A DNA stretch of 64,000 nucleotides from the NCBI RefSeq assembly GCF_003094615.1, contig NZ_QDKO01000009.1, positions 682,001 through 746,000 of the forward strand. The letters run 5' to 3'. The DNA comes from Caulobacter radicis. Lineage in GTDB: Bacteria > Pseudomonadota > Alphaproteobacteria > Caulobacterales > Caulobacteraceae. Numbering within the stretch: position 1 is the first letter of the stretch; every line of letters starts with the position of its first letter. The translations under genes were made by a program, and so were the position numbers. The notes under the pieces were generated by a model. The model saw nothing but the letters and a program-made list of their open reading frames with translations, made no database searches and was not told where the DNA came from. Positions 1 to 6,626 of this stretch are shown in pieces.

Positions 1-157
1 AGGCCGACACCACCACCAGGGGCAGGTCGACGTCGGGGTTGTTGTTGATCCGCATGCTGTTGAAGCCGACGATGCCGGCCAGGGTCAGCATGACGAACAG
101 CATGAGGACGGGGATCGGGTTCTTGATCGCCCAGCGCGAGATGTTGTTGGTGTCCAT
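1..157 (-). CDS. RND efflux permease, N-terminal fragment
   Basis: Partial gene: only the first 52 codons are inside the window, and it continues past base 1. The start reads MDTNNISRWAIKNPIP, followed by a hydrophobic stretch that would be the first membrane helix. This cytoplasmic lead-in and first helix are typical of AcrB/MexB-type inner-membrane pumps, which use the proton gradient to drive drugs or metals out through a tripartite channel. It starts 9 bp downstream of the adaptor gene stop, so the two are probably one operon. The substrate cannot be told from this fragment, and the exact RND subfamily is unknown. Confidence 0.8.
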   Translation of the reverse strand, partial: MDTNNISRWAIKNPIPVLMLFVMLTLAGIVGFNSMRINNNPDVDLPLVVVSA

Positions 158-166
158 CGTCTGGCC

Positions 167-1303
167 CTAGCGCTTGACGGCGGACAGCGTCGGGGCGGGC
201 TGGTGGACGGCCACCCGCACGGCGTCGCCGTCGCCCAGGAAGCCCGCGCCCTGCACGACCACTTCCTCGCCGGCCGAGACGCCGGTGACGGCGGTGACGT
301 CGCCGGTGCGGGCGACGATGCCGATCTTGCGGAACTGGGCCTTCCTGTTGCGGTCGACCATGAACACGCCCGGCTGGTTCTGGCGGTAGAGGATCGAGGC
401 GCTGGGCACCACGGGCGAGGCCTGGTCGCCGGCCTGGATCTGGGCGCGGGCGAACATCCCCGGGCGGAAGGCGCCCATCGCCGTCAGGGCGATGCGAGCC
501 ACGCCCAGGCGGGTCTGCGGGTCGACTTCCGAGGTGACGAGGCGCACCGCGCCGTTCGCCTGGCCGACCTGCTCGGAGGTGATGACGGCGGGCATGCCGG
601 CCTTGACGACCCCGAGGTCGGTCTCGGGCAGTTCGGCGTCGAGCTCCATGCGGCCGTCGCGGACGATGCGGAACAGCTCGGCGCCGGCGTTGACGATCTG
701 GCCCTTGGTGACGCTGCGGCGGACGATCAGGCCCGAGACGGGCGCGCGGATCGAGGCCTGGGCGACGCGGGCGGTGGTCTCGCCCCGGGCGGCCTCAGCG
801 GCGGCCACCTGGGCGGCGGCGGTGGCCTGGCGGGCGGTGGCGGTGTCGAGCGAGGCCTGCGACAGGAAGCCCTTGGCCAGCAGCTCGCGCGAGCGCTTCA
901 GCGAGGCCTCGGCCTCGGCGAGGGTGGCGCGGGCGCTGGCGACCGAGGCTTCCTGCTGGCGCAGCTGGGCGCGCAGGAGGGTGTCGTTGAGCGCGACTAG
1001 CACCTGGCCCTGGCGGACGAACTGGCCTTCCTCGGCATTGACGGCGGTGGCGGTCAGGCCGCCGGTCTCGGCGCCGACCGGCACCTCTTCCCAGGCCGAG
1101 ATGGTGCCCGAGGCGTTGATCACGCGCGGCAGCGGCAGGACGGCGACCGGCGCGACGCTGACGGTCTGGGCGGCGACGGGCTTCTTGCCCTTGGCCTCGG
1201 CCTTCTTGTCCTTGCCGCAGGCGGAAAGGCCGGCGGCCGCGACCGTCAGAACCAGGGCCAGCGCTGTCGTGCGCCCGATCGACCCCTTGAACCCGTAACC
1301 CAC
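167..1303 (-). CDS. RND efflux periplasmic adaptor (HlyD/AcrA family lipoprotein)
   Basis: 378 residues with a GTG start behind an AAGGGG ribosome site. The first 29 residues form a lipoprotein signal with lipobox LSAC (lipid-bearing Cys about 29), followed by a Lys-rich linker. Then come a lipoyl-like half motif, a long Ala/Glu/Arg coiled-coil hairpin (about residues 100-180), the second lipoyl half (IRAPVSGLIVRR), and beta-barrel and membrane-proximal domains. The protein would sit in the periplasm, tethered to the inner membrane, and bridge the RND pump to an outer-membrane channel. The permease gene follows 9 bp downstream. No TolC-like gene or dedicated regulator is visible here. Family assignment is firm; the exported substrate is not known. 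Confidence 0.88.
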   Translation of the reverse strand: MGYGFKGSIGRTTALALVLTVAAAGLSACGKDKKAEAKGKKPVAAQTVSVAPVAVLPLPRVINASGTISAWEEVPVGAETGGLTATAVNAEEGQFVRQGQVLVALNDTLLRAQLRQQEASVASARATLAEAEASLKRSRELLAKGFLSQASLDTATARQATAAAQVAAAEAARGETTARVAQASIRAPVSGLIVRRSVTKGQIVNAGAELFRIVRDGRMELDAELPETDLGVVKAGMPAVITSEQVGQANGAVRLVTSEVDPQTRLGVARIALTAMGAFRPGMFARAQIQAGDQASPVVPSASILYRQNQPGVFMVDRNRKAQFRKIGIVARTGDVTAVTGVSAGEEVVVQGAGFLGDGDAVRVAVHQPAPTLSAVKR

Positions 1304-1397
1304 GACATGCCCCTTTTTCGTCAGATTCCCAGCAGGGACTTCTAGACGAGAAACGAAGTTCGACGAGTTAAATCGGGGTAAGGCGCGGAAGCGGGGG

Positions 1398-2123
1398 TCA
1401 GGCTTCCTTGCGAGCCGCCTGCGCGTCGGTGGCCGAGGCCGCGCGGATCAGTTCCAGCACGTCGACGATGATCGCCTGCATGGCGGTCTGGGCGGCCACG
1501 GCGTCGCGGGCGATGATCGCTTTGGCCACGTCCTCGTGCGAGGGGATCGAGGCCGTGCGGCCCTTGATGCGGTTGGTGAAGCGGATCGAGATCCGCAGCG
1601 CCGTGTTCACCAGCTCGTGCAACTCGCTGTAGAACGGGTTCTTGGTCGCGCTGAGGATGGCGATATGGAAGGCGATGTCGGCGGCCAGCGGGTCGTCCTC
1701 GCCCTCGCCGGCGGCCTTCATCCGGGCCAGGCCCTTGCGGATCCCTTCCAGGCCCGCCTCGTCGGCGTTGCGCGCGGCGAGCGCGGCGGCCACCGGCTCG
1801 ATGCCCAGCCGCATCTCGGTGAAGTCAGACAGCAGCTTCAGCGAGAACTTGCGTTCCAGCAGCCAGCGCAGCACGTCGGGATCGAGCAGGTTCCAGTTGG
1901 CTTCCGGCTCGACCACCGTGCCGTGGCGGGGGCGGGCGCTGAGCAGGCCCTTGGCGGTGAGCATCTTCACCGCCTCGCGCGTCACCGTGCGGCTGGCGCC
2001 GAACTTCTTGGACAGTTCGCCCTCGGTGGGAAAACCCACCTCGGCGTACTCGCCCGTGACGATGGCCTGACCAAGCGATTCCACGAGGCCGTAGGTGAGG
2101 CTCAGTCCAGGCTGGGTGCGCAT
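1398..2123 (-). CDS. GntR-family transcriptional regulator, FCD (FadR/DgoR-like) subfamily
   Basis: 241 residues from the ATG at 2123; a TTG two codons upstream (2129) is also possible. The N-terminal winged helix-turn-helix contains GELSKKFGASRTVTREAVKML, the usual GntR pattern. The C-terminal all-helical FCD domain (about 90-225) has the Asp/His metal-binding pattern (DIAFHIAIL and a later SIPSHEDV). It lies last in the sugar operon, 18 bp beyond the lactonase stop. FCD regulators such as E. coli DgoR repress sugar-acid genes and release DNA on binding the acid. A perfect FadR-type palindrome (TGGTCAGACCA, 6400-6410) between dgoK and the receptor gene is its likely target. Effector identity (galactonate or KDGal) is inferred from neighbours only. 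Confidence 0.88.
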   Translation of the reverse strand: MRTQPGLSLTYGLVESLGQAIVTGEYAEVGFPTEGELSKKFGASRTVTREAVKMLTAKGLLSARPRHGTVVEPEANWNLLDPDVLRWLLERKFSLKLLSDFTEMRLGIEPVAAALAARNADEAGLEGIRKGLARMKAAGEGEDDPLAADIAFHIAILSATKNPFYSELHELVNTALRISIRFTNRIKGRTASIPSHEDVAKAIIARDAVAAQTAMQAIIVDVLELIRAASATDAQAARKEA

Positions 2124-2140
2124 CGCCAAAGTCTTCTTTT

Positions 2141-3052
2141 CTATACGTTGGACGCGAAACGAATCGCCCCTGTGTATCGTGGTTCGGGCAGGCCAGGAAC
2201 GGTCACATCATACGCGAATACATCGCCAGCGTGTGGTTGTCTGACCAATTCGTCGTCCGAGAGCTCGTCACGGGCCGAAGTGACATACAGCGTGCGCAGG
2301 TCCTCGCCGCCGAACGCCACGCAGGTGGGCTGGCTGGCGGGCACGCGCAGGGTCTCCAGCACGCGACCGTCGGGCGCATGGCGCACAACGGTTCCGGCGG
2401 CCCAGCGGGCGCTCCACAGGCAGCCTTCGGCGTCGACCGTGGCCCCGTCGGGATAGCCTTCGGTCACTTCCGCGAAGACGCGGCGGTTGCTCAGCGCCCC
2501 GTCTTCGTCCTGGTCGAAGGCGAAGATGGTCTGCAGCGGGCTGTCGGAAAAATAGGCGGTCCTGCCGTCGGGGCTGAACGCCAGGCCGTTGGCGATCTGC
2601 ACGCCGCCGAAGTGGGGCGTAAAGTCGCCGGCATGGTCCAGGCGCCAGACGCTGGCTTCCGCGCGATGGCGGATGGCCTCGTCCTCGACCATGGTCCCGG
2701 CCCAGAAGCGGCCCGAACGGTCGACGCGCCCGTCGTTGAAGCGACGGCCGTTGGCCTGCGCCTCGACGCGGTGCAGCCATTCGACCTGGCCCGAAGCCAG
2801 GTCGAACAGGCCAAGGCCGGTCTCGAAGGCGGCGATGACGCGGCCGGTCTCTTGGGGCAGCAGGGCGATCGAGCCGATGCGCTCGGGAGCGGCGAAGGTC
2901 TCGACCGCGCCGCTGGCGGGATCGAAGGCGCGCAGGCGGCGGCTCTGGATGTCGGTCCACAGCAGGCGGCCGGCGTGAGCGTCCCACACCGGCCCCTCGC
3001 CGAGCACGTCGCCGGCCGCGATGATCGCGGCCGGCTGCTGGCTGGAAATCAC
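2141..3052 (-). CDS. SMP-30/gluconolactonase family lactonase
   Basis: About 303 residues. The GTG at 3052 overlaps the symporter TGA in a GTGA junction, suggesting coupled translation; GTGs at 3055 and 3058 are alternatives. The protein shows SMP-30 beta-propeller hallmarks: LGEGPVWD (metal Glu near the N-terminus), RFNDGRVDRSGRFWAGTM (metal Asn/Asp), NGLAFSPDGRTAYFSDS and a later YPDGATVDAEG. These enzymes hydrolyse sugar-1,4- or 1,5-lactones. With dgoK, dgoA and a galactose-type symporter in the same operon, the likely substrate is galactonolactone, one step after galactose dehydrogenase. No signal peptide is seen, so it is probably cytoplasmic. Arabinonolactone remains possible. Confidence 0.87.
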   Translation of the reverse strand: MISSQQPAAIIAAGDVLGEGPVWDAHAGRLLWTDIQSRRLRAFDPASGAVETFAAPERIGSIALLPQETGRVIAAFETGLGLFDLASGQVEWLHRVEAQANGRRFNDGRVDRSGRFWAGTMVEDEAIRHRAEASVWRLDHAGDFTPHFGGVQIANGLAFSPDGRTAYFSDSPLQTIFAFDQDEDGALSNRRVFAEVTEGYPDGATVDAEGCLWSARWAAGTVVRHAPDGRVLETLRVPASQPTCVAFGGEDLRTLYVTSARDELSDDELVRQPHAGDVFAYDVTVPGLPEPRYTGAIRFASNV

Positions 3053-4626
3053 CACCACGTGGCGTACAGCGCGATCAGGATGATGATCACGCCCAGGCCG
3101 GCGATGTTGAAGCCGGTGGTGGTCTTGTAGGAGACGCCGTCGAGGCTGACGACGTTGACGTCCTTCTTCTGCGGGGCGACCAGCGAGACGACCACGGCCG
3201 CGGCCAGGGTCAGCAGGAACACCACGCCGACGCGGTTCATGAAGGGCATCGTGAAGATCGCCTGCTCCTGCAGCCACCAGAAGATGGCCGACAGCACGGC
3301 CGAGCCGATGGCGGCGGTCAGGGCGCCGGCGGTGGTGGCCCGCTTCCAGAACATGCCCAGGATGAAGATCACGACGATCCCCGGCGTGAAGAAGCCGGTG
3401 AACTCCTGGATGAACTGGAAGGCCTGCTCGGCGCCGCCCAGCAGCGGCTTGGCGGTCAGGATGCCGATGAGCACGGCGACCACGGCGGTGATGCGGCCGA
3501 CCAGCACCAGGTGCTGTTCGCTCGAGCCCGGCTTGGTCTTGGCGTAGAGGTCGAGGGTGAAGATGGTGGCGATCGAGTTGATCTTGGCCGCCAGCGACGC
3601 GACGATCGCGGCCACCAGGGCGGCGAACACCAGGCCCAGCAGGCCGGGCGGCAGCAGCTTCATCATCTCCGGATAGGCCTGGTCGGGCTTGATGGTCCCG
3701 TCGACCAGCACCAGGGCGGCGATGCCCGGCAGCACCACGATGACCGGCATCAAGAGCTTGAGGTAGGCGGCCAGGGCGATGCCCTTCTGGGCTTCCGGCA
3801 GGTCCTTGGCGCCGAGGGCGCGCTGGATGATGTACTGGTTGAAGCCCCAGTAGCTGATGTTCATGATCCACAGGCCGCCGAACAGGACGCTGAGGCCCGG
3901 CAGGTCCTTGTAGTGCGGGCTGGCCCGGTCGAGGATCATGTCGAAGTGGTCGGGGAACTGGGTGGTCAGGTGGTGGAAGCCGGCCACCACGCCGCCGGCG
4001 CCGCCGATCTTGTCCAGCGACAGCCAGGCGATGATCAGGCCGCCGGCCACCAGCAGGGCCACCTGCACGATGTCGGTCAGGGCCACGGCCTTGAGGCCGC
4101 CCCACAGCTGGTAGGCCAGGGCGAAGACGCCGATGGCGACCAGGGCCCACATCTGGTCCATGCCGGTCACGGTGTGAACGGCGATGGAGCCCAGCCACAG
4201 GATCGAGGTCAGGTTCACGAACACGTACAGGCCCAGCCAGAACACGGCCATGATGGTCCGCACGCTGGGGCCGTACCGCTGCTCCAGGAACTGCGGCATC
4301 GTGACGATGCCGTTCTTGATGAAGATCGGCAGGAAGAACTTGCCGACGATCAGCAGGGTCAGGGCGGCCATCCACTCGTAGGAGGCGATGGCCAGGCCGA
4401 TGGCGTAGCCCGAACCGCTCATGCCGATGATCTGCTCGGCCGAGATGTTGGCGGCGATCAGCGAGGCGCCGATCGCCCACCAGGGCAGGGCCTTCGACGC
4501 GAGGAAGTAGTCGGTCGAGTCCTTCTTGTGCCCACCCTTGTCGCGGGAAACCCACTGCGCCAGGGCGAAGATCGCCACGGCGTAAATCGCGAGGATCGCG
4601 AGATCGATGGTTGCTAGGTTCTTCAC
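3049..4626 (-). CDS. Sodium/sugar symporter, vSGLT-like (SSS/SLC5 family)
   Basis: 525 residues with a GTG start behind a strong AAGGGGGGAAG ribosome site. About 14 hydrophobic helices span the protein. The region WWAIGASLIAANISAEQIIG and the following GLAIASYEWM closely recall Vibrio vSGLT, including the Gln and Glu that contact galactose; YWGFNQYIIQR in the middle also matches. The protein should take up a hexose, most likely galactose, with sodium across the inner membrane. It sits between dgoA and the lactonase, which fits uptake of the substrate that the operon degrades. Family is certain; sugar preference is inferred from conserved binding residues and context. Confidence 0.9.
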   Translation of the reverse strand: MKNLATIDLAILAIYAVAIFALAQWVSRDKGGHKKDSTDYFLASKALPWWAIGASLIAANISAEQIIGMSGSGYAIGLAIASYEWMAALTLLIVGKFFLPIFIKNGIVTMPQFLEQRYGPSVRTIMAVFWLGLYVFVNLTSILWLGSIAVHTVTGMDQMWALVAIGVFALAYQLWGGLKAVALTDIVQVALLVAGGLIIAWLSLDKIGGAGGVVAGFHHLTTQFPDHFDMILDRASPHYKDLPGLSVLFGGLWIMNISYWGFNQYIIQRALGAKDLPEAQKGIALAAYLKLLMPVIVVLPGIAALVLVDGTIKPDQAYPEMMKLLPPGLLGLVFAALVAAIVASLAAKINSIATIFTLDLYAKTKPGSSEQHLVLVGRITAVVAVLIGILTAKPLLGGAEQAFQFIQEFTGFFTPGIVVIFILGMFWKRATTAGALTAAIGSAVLSAIFWWLQEQAIFTMPFMNRVGVVFLLTLAAAVVVSLVAPQKKDVNVVSLDGVSYKTTTGFNIAGLGVIIILIALYATWW

Positions 4627-4675
4627 GTGGGCTTCCCCCCTTTAGGGCTGCTCTTCGTTATGATCGTAAGACGGC

Positions 4676-5302
4676 TCAGCCGGCGGTCTGCGCAGTCCAG
4701 GCCGCGACCAGGGCGCGGGCCCGCTCGCCGACTTCGGCGGCCGTGTAGCCGGGGCGGTAGAGCTCGCCGCCGACGCCGATGCCGGCCACGCCGATGTCGA
4801 GCCACGGCTTGAGGTTGGCCGCGCCGACGCCGCCGACGGCGTAGATCGCGATGTCCTTGGGCAGCACGTCGCGCACGGCCTTAAGGTGGCCGGGGCCGAA
4901 CGAGCCGGCCGGATAGAGCTTCAGCGCCTTGGCGCCGGCCTTCACGGCGACGAACGCCTCGGTCGGGGTCGAGAAGCCGGGCATGACGGTCAGGCCCAGC
5001 TCGACGGCGCGGGCGATCACGTCCGCATCGATGTTCGGGGTGACGATCAGCTTGCCGCCGACCGCGGCGACGTCGTCGACCGCCTGCGGGGTCAGAACGG
5101 TGCCGGCGCCGCACAGGGCCTTGTCGCCGAAGGCTTCGCAGAGCTTGCCGATGCTGACCAGCGGCTCGGGCGAGTTCAGCGGGACCTCGATATAGCCGAT
5201 GCCGGCGTCGACGAGGGCGCCGGCGATCTCGACGATCTCGTCGGGCTTAACGCCACGCAGGATGGCGACGATGGGCGGGGCGTCAGGCAAGGACATGGGC
5301 AT
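4676..5302 (-). CDS. dgoA: 2-dehydro-3-deoxy-6-phosphogalactonate aldolase
   Basis: 208 residues from the ATG at 5302 (ATG 5296 and GTG 5305 are alternatives). Class I aldolase of the KDPG/KDPGal family: catalytic Glu in YIEVPLNSPEP, phosphate and substrate motifs GAGTVLTP and VTPNID, Schiff-base Lys in AKALKLYPAGSFGP, and AVGGVGAANL. The combination AFGP/SFGP, AVGGV and LYRPG resembles E. coli DgoA rather than Eda. It splits KDPGal into pyruvate and glyceraldehyde 3-phosphate in the cytoplasm. The start overlaps the end of dgoK by about 20 bp, indicating coupled translation of kinase and aldolase. Confidence 0.9.
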   Translation of the reverse strand: MPMSLPDAPPIVAILRGVKPDEIVEIAGALVDAGIGYIEVPLNSPEPLVSIGKLCEAFGDKALCGAGTVLTPQAVDDVAAVGGKLIVTPNIDADVIARAVELGLTVMPGFSTPTEAFVAVKAGAKALKLYPAGSFGPGHLKAVRDVLPKDIAIYAVGGVGAANLKPWLDIGVAGIGVGGELYRPGYTAAEVGERARALVAAWTAQTAG

Positions 5303-6224
5303 CACGCGTGATTGAGGATGAAAGGGAAGACAGGCCGGCGAGCACGGCGGCGTCGCCGTCGATCTCGAAGCTGTCGCCGCCGGCGGCCTTGATGGCCTTG
5401 GCGTAGAGGGCGTTGAGGGCCGGGGCGCCGATCAGGGCGACCTTGCCCAGTTGGCCGAACCAGCCGGCCGCGCCGGCGGCGTCGGCGCCGATCAGCAGGC
5501 CCGACAGGAAGCCCATGGCGTCTGCCTTGGGCAGGCCGTCGATCAGCTGGCGGCTGCGGGTCTCGAACAGCAGGTGGGGCAGCAGGGCCGCGCCCTTGTC
5601 GGTGATGCGCGACAGGCCAAGATCGAAGCCTTCGGCCGTGGCCGGAGCGTCGCCGGCGGCGGCCTTGGCCAGGATCGAGTGCTCGCGCAGCACGGCGAAG
5701 GTTTCACCGACCGGGGCGGTCAGGAAGCTGGCGATCGCGCCGTCCTCGACCACGACCCACTTGGTGTGGGTGCCGGGCATGGCCAGCAGGTGGCGGCCGA
5801 CCTTGAGTTCCGGGTTCAGCGCCAGGGCGCCGAGGATCTGGGTCTCCTCGCCGCGCATCACGTCGGGGCCGCCCAGCGGGTTGGTGCAGGACAGGCCCGG
5901 CACGATCGAAACGGTCAGGCCCTGGGCCTCGACCTTGACCAGCCGCTCGCTGATCGCCGCCGCGTCGGCGGGGCAGGGGGCGTAGGGGGCTTCGACCCAG
6001 CCGTTGCGCGACCCGACCATGCCGCACAGCAGGATCGTCTCGGGACCGGCCTCGCGCCAGTCGCCGACGAGGTCGAGGAAGGTCTGCTCGGGCGAGGCGG
6101 TCAGCGAGCCGATGCCGGGGCCGTCGCGACGGTCCAGCACGCTCTTGCCCTGGCGCAGGTAGAGGCGCAGGCGCGAGGTGCCCCAGTCGCCGAAAATGGT
6201 GATCGAGGGATCGGACGCGACCAT
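5283..6224 (-). CDS. dgoK: 2-dehydro-3-deoxygalactonokinase
   Basis: 313 residues. The ATG at 6224 is chosen because GGGGGAG lies 7 bases upstream; the open frame runs further upstream but that extension lacks family character. The start FGDWGTSRLRLYL is the DgoK version of the ASKHA phosphate-1 motif, and later GVRGEETQILG-like and LPGTHTKWV segments match the sugar-kinase fold. It phosphorylates 2-keto-3-deoxygalactonate with ATP, feeding DgoA. It is the first gene of the leftward operon dgoK-dgoA-symporter-lactonase-GntR. The operon lacks galactose dehydrogenase and galactonate dehydratase, which must be encoded elsewhere if the route is complete. Confidence 0.9.
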   Translation of the reverse strand: MVASDPSITIFGDWGTSRLRLYLRQGKSVLDRRDGPGIGSLTASPEQTFLDLVGDWREAGPETILLCGMVGSRNGWVEAPYAPCPADAAAISERLVKVEAQGLTVSIVPGLSCTNPLGGPDVMRGEETQILGALALNPELKVGRHLLAMPGTHTKWVVVEDGAIASFLTAPVGETFAVLREHSILAKAAAGDAPATAEGFDLGLSRITDKGAALLPHLLFETRSRQLIDGLPKADAMGFLSGLLIGADAAGAAGWFGQLGKVALIGAPALNALYAKAIKAAGGDSFEIDGDAAVLAGLSSLSSSITRDAHVLA

Positions 6225-6399
6225 CAGCAGGCTCCCCCGGCGCGAGCGCTGCCCGTGTGAAGCCGTGCGGAGTCTACAGCCTGCGTCATGTTCATCCCTA
6301 AACGCGCGCCCGACGAGAGGCTCCAGGCCGGGTCGCAAGGCATTTATAATATAATAATGACCGGTGCAAACGACAGGGTGGTCCAGCCTCCTGCAGATG

Positions 6400-6410
6400 T
6401 GGTCAGACCA
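6400..6410. promoter_or_regulatory. FadR/FCD-type GntR operator TGGTCAGACCA
   Basis: Perfect inverted repeat TGGTC-A-GACCA. FCD-subfamily GntR proteins (FadR, PdhR and relatives) bind sites of the form TGGTnnnACCA, so this is a good candidate site for the GntR protein encoded at the end of the dgo operon. It lies 176 bp upstream of the dgoK start and 216 bp upstream of the receptor start. Confidence 0.6.
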
Positions 6411-6481
6411 TTGTTTCGCCTAGGAGTTTAGGGATGGCAAGCCTGCGCCTGTGACCGAAAAGGCGCGGCCATTAGTGGAAA

Positions 6482-6495
6482 TGATAGCGCTATCA
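6482..6495. promoter_or_regulatory. LacI-family operator TGATAGCGCTATCA
   Basis: A perfect 14-bp palindrome with the central CG step typical of LacI-family operators. It lies 131 bp upstream of the TonB receptor start. A 12-of-14 copy (TGACAACGCTATCA) occurs at 11208-11221, so the same regulator may control both. No LacI-family gene is present in the window. Confidence 0.6.
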
Positions 6496-6626
6496 ATTTT
6501 GTCTTGATGACCACAATTATATGACTATAGCTACCAATCGGATTGTGTGGGGCCTTAGGTCCCGCACGTCACCGGCGCCGATGAGAACGCCGGGGCGGTT
6601 TTCACTCACGGGGGAAGGAAACAGGC

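Larger units (their letters stand above)
6225..6626. other. Divergent intergenic control region between dgoK and the TonB receptor
   Basis: 402 bases without a gene, visibly more AT-rich than its surroundings. It holds, from left to right: an AT-rich near-palindrome TTATAATATAATAA (6344-6357, 12 of 14 positions symmetric), the FadR-type palindrome at 6400-6410, the LacI-type palindrome at 6482-6495, further AT-rich bases to about 6540, and GGGGGAAGGAA (6610-6620) as ribosome site for the receptor. Two regulators of different families therefore appear to meet here. No short coding frame with a good ribosome site was found. Confidence 0.6.

Noticed and set aside
2141-4555. An 804-codon open frame that looks like a membrane/lactonase fusion
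   Set aside because: Its first two thirds are the out-of-frame Pro/Arg-rich shadow of the symporter; only the end (from about 3052) has lactonase motifs.
5283-6338. A 38-residue N-terminal extension of DgoK
   Set aside because: GGGGGAG is correctly spaced only for the ATG at 6224, and the extension has no family similarity.
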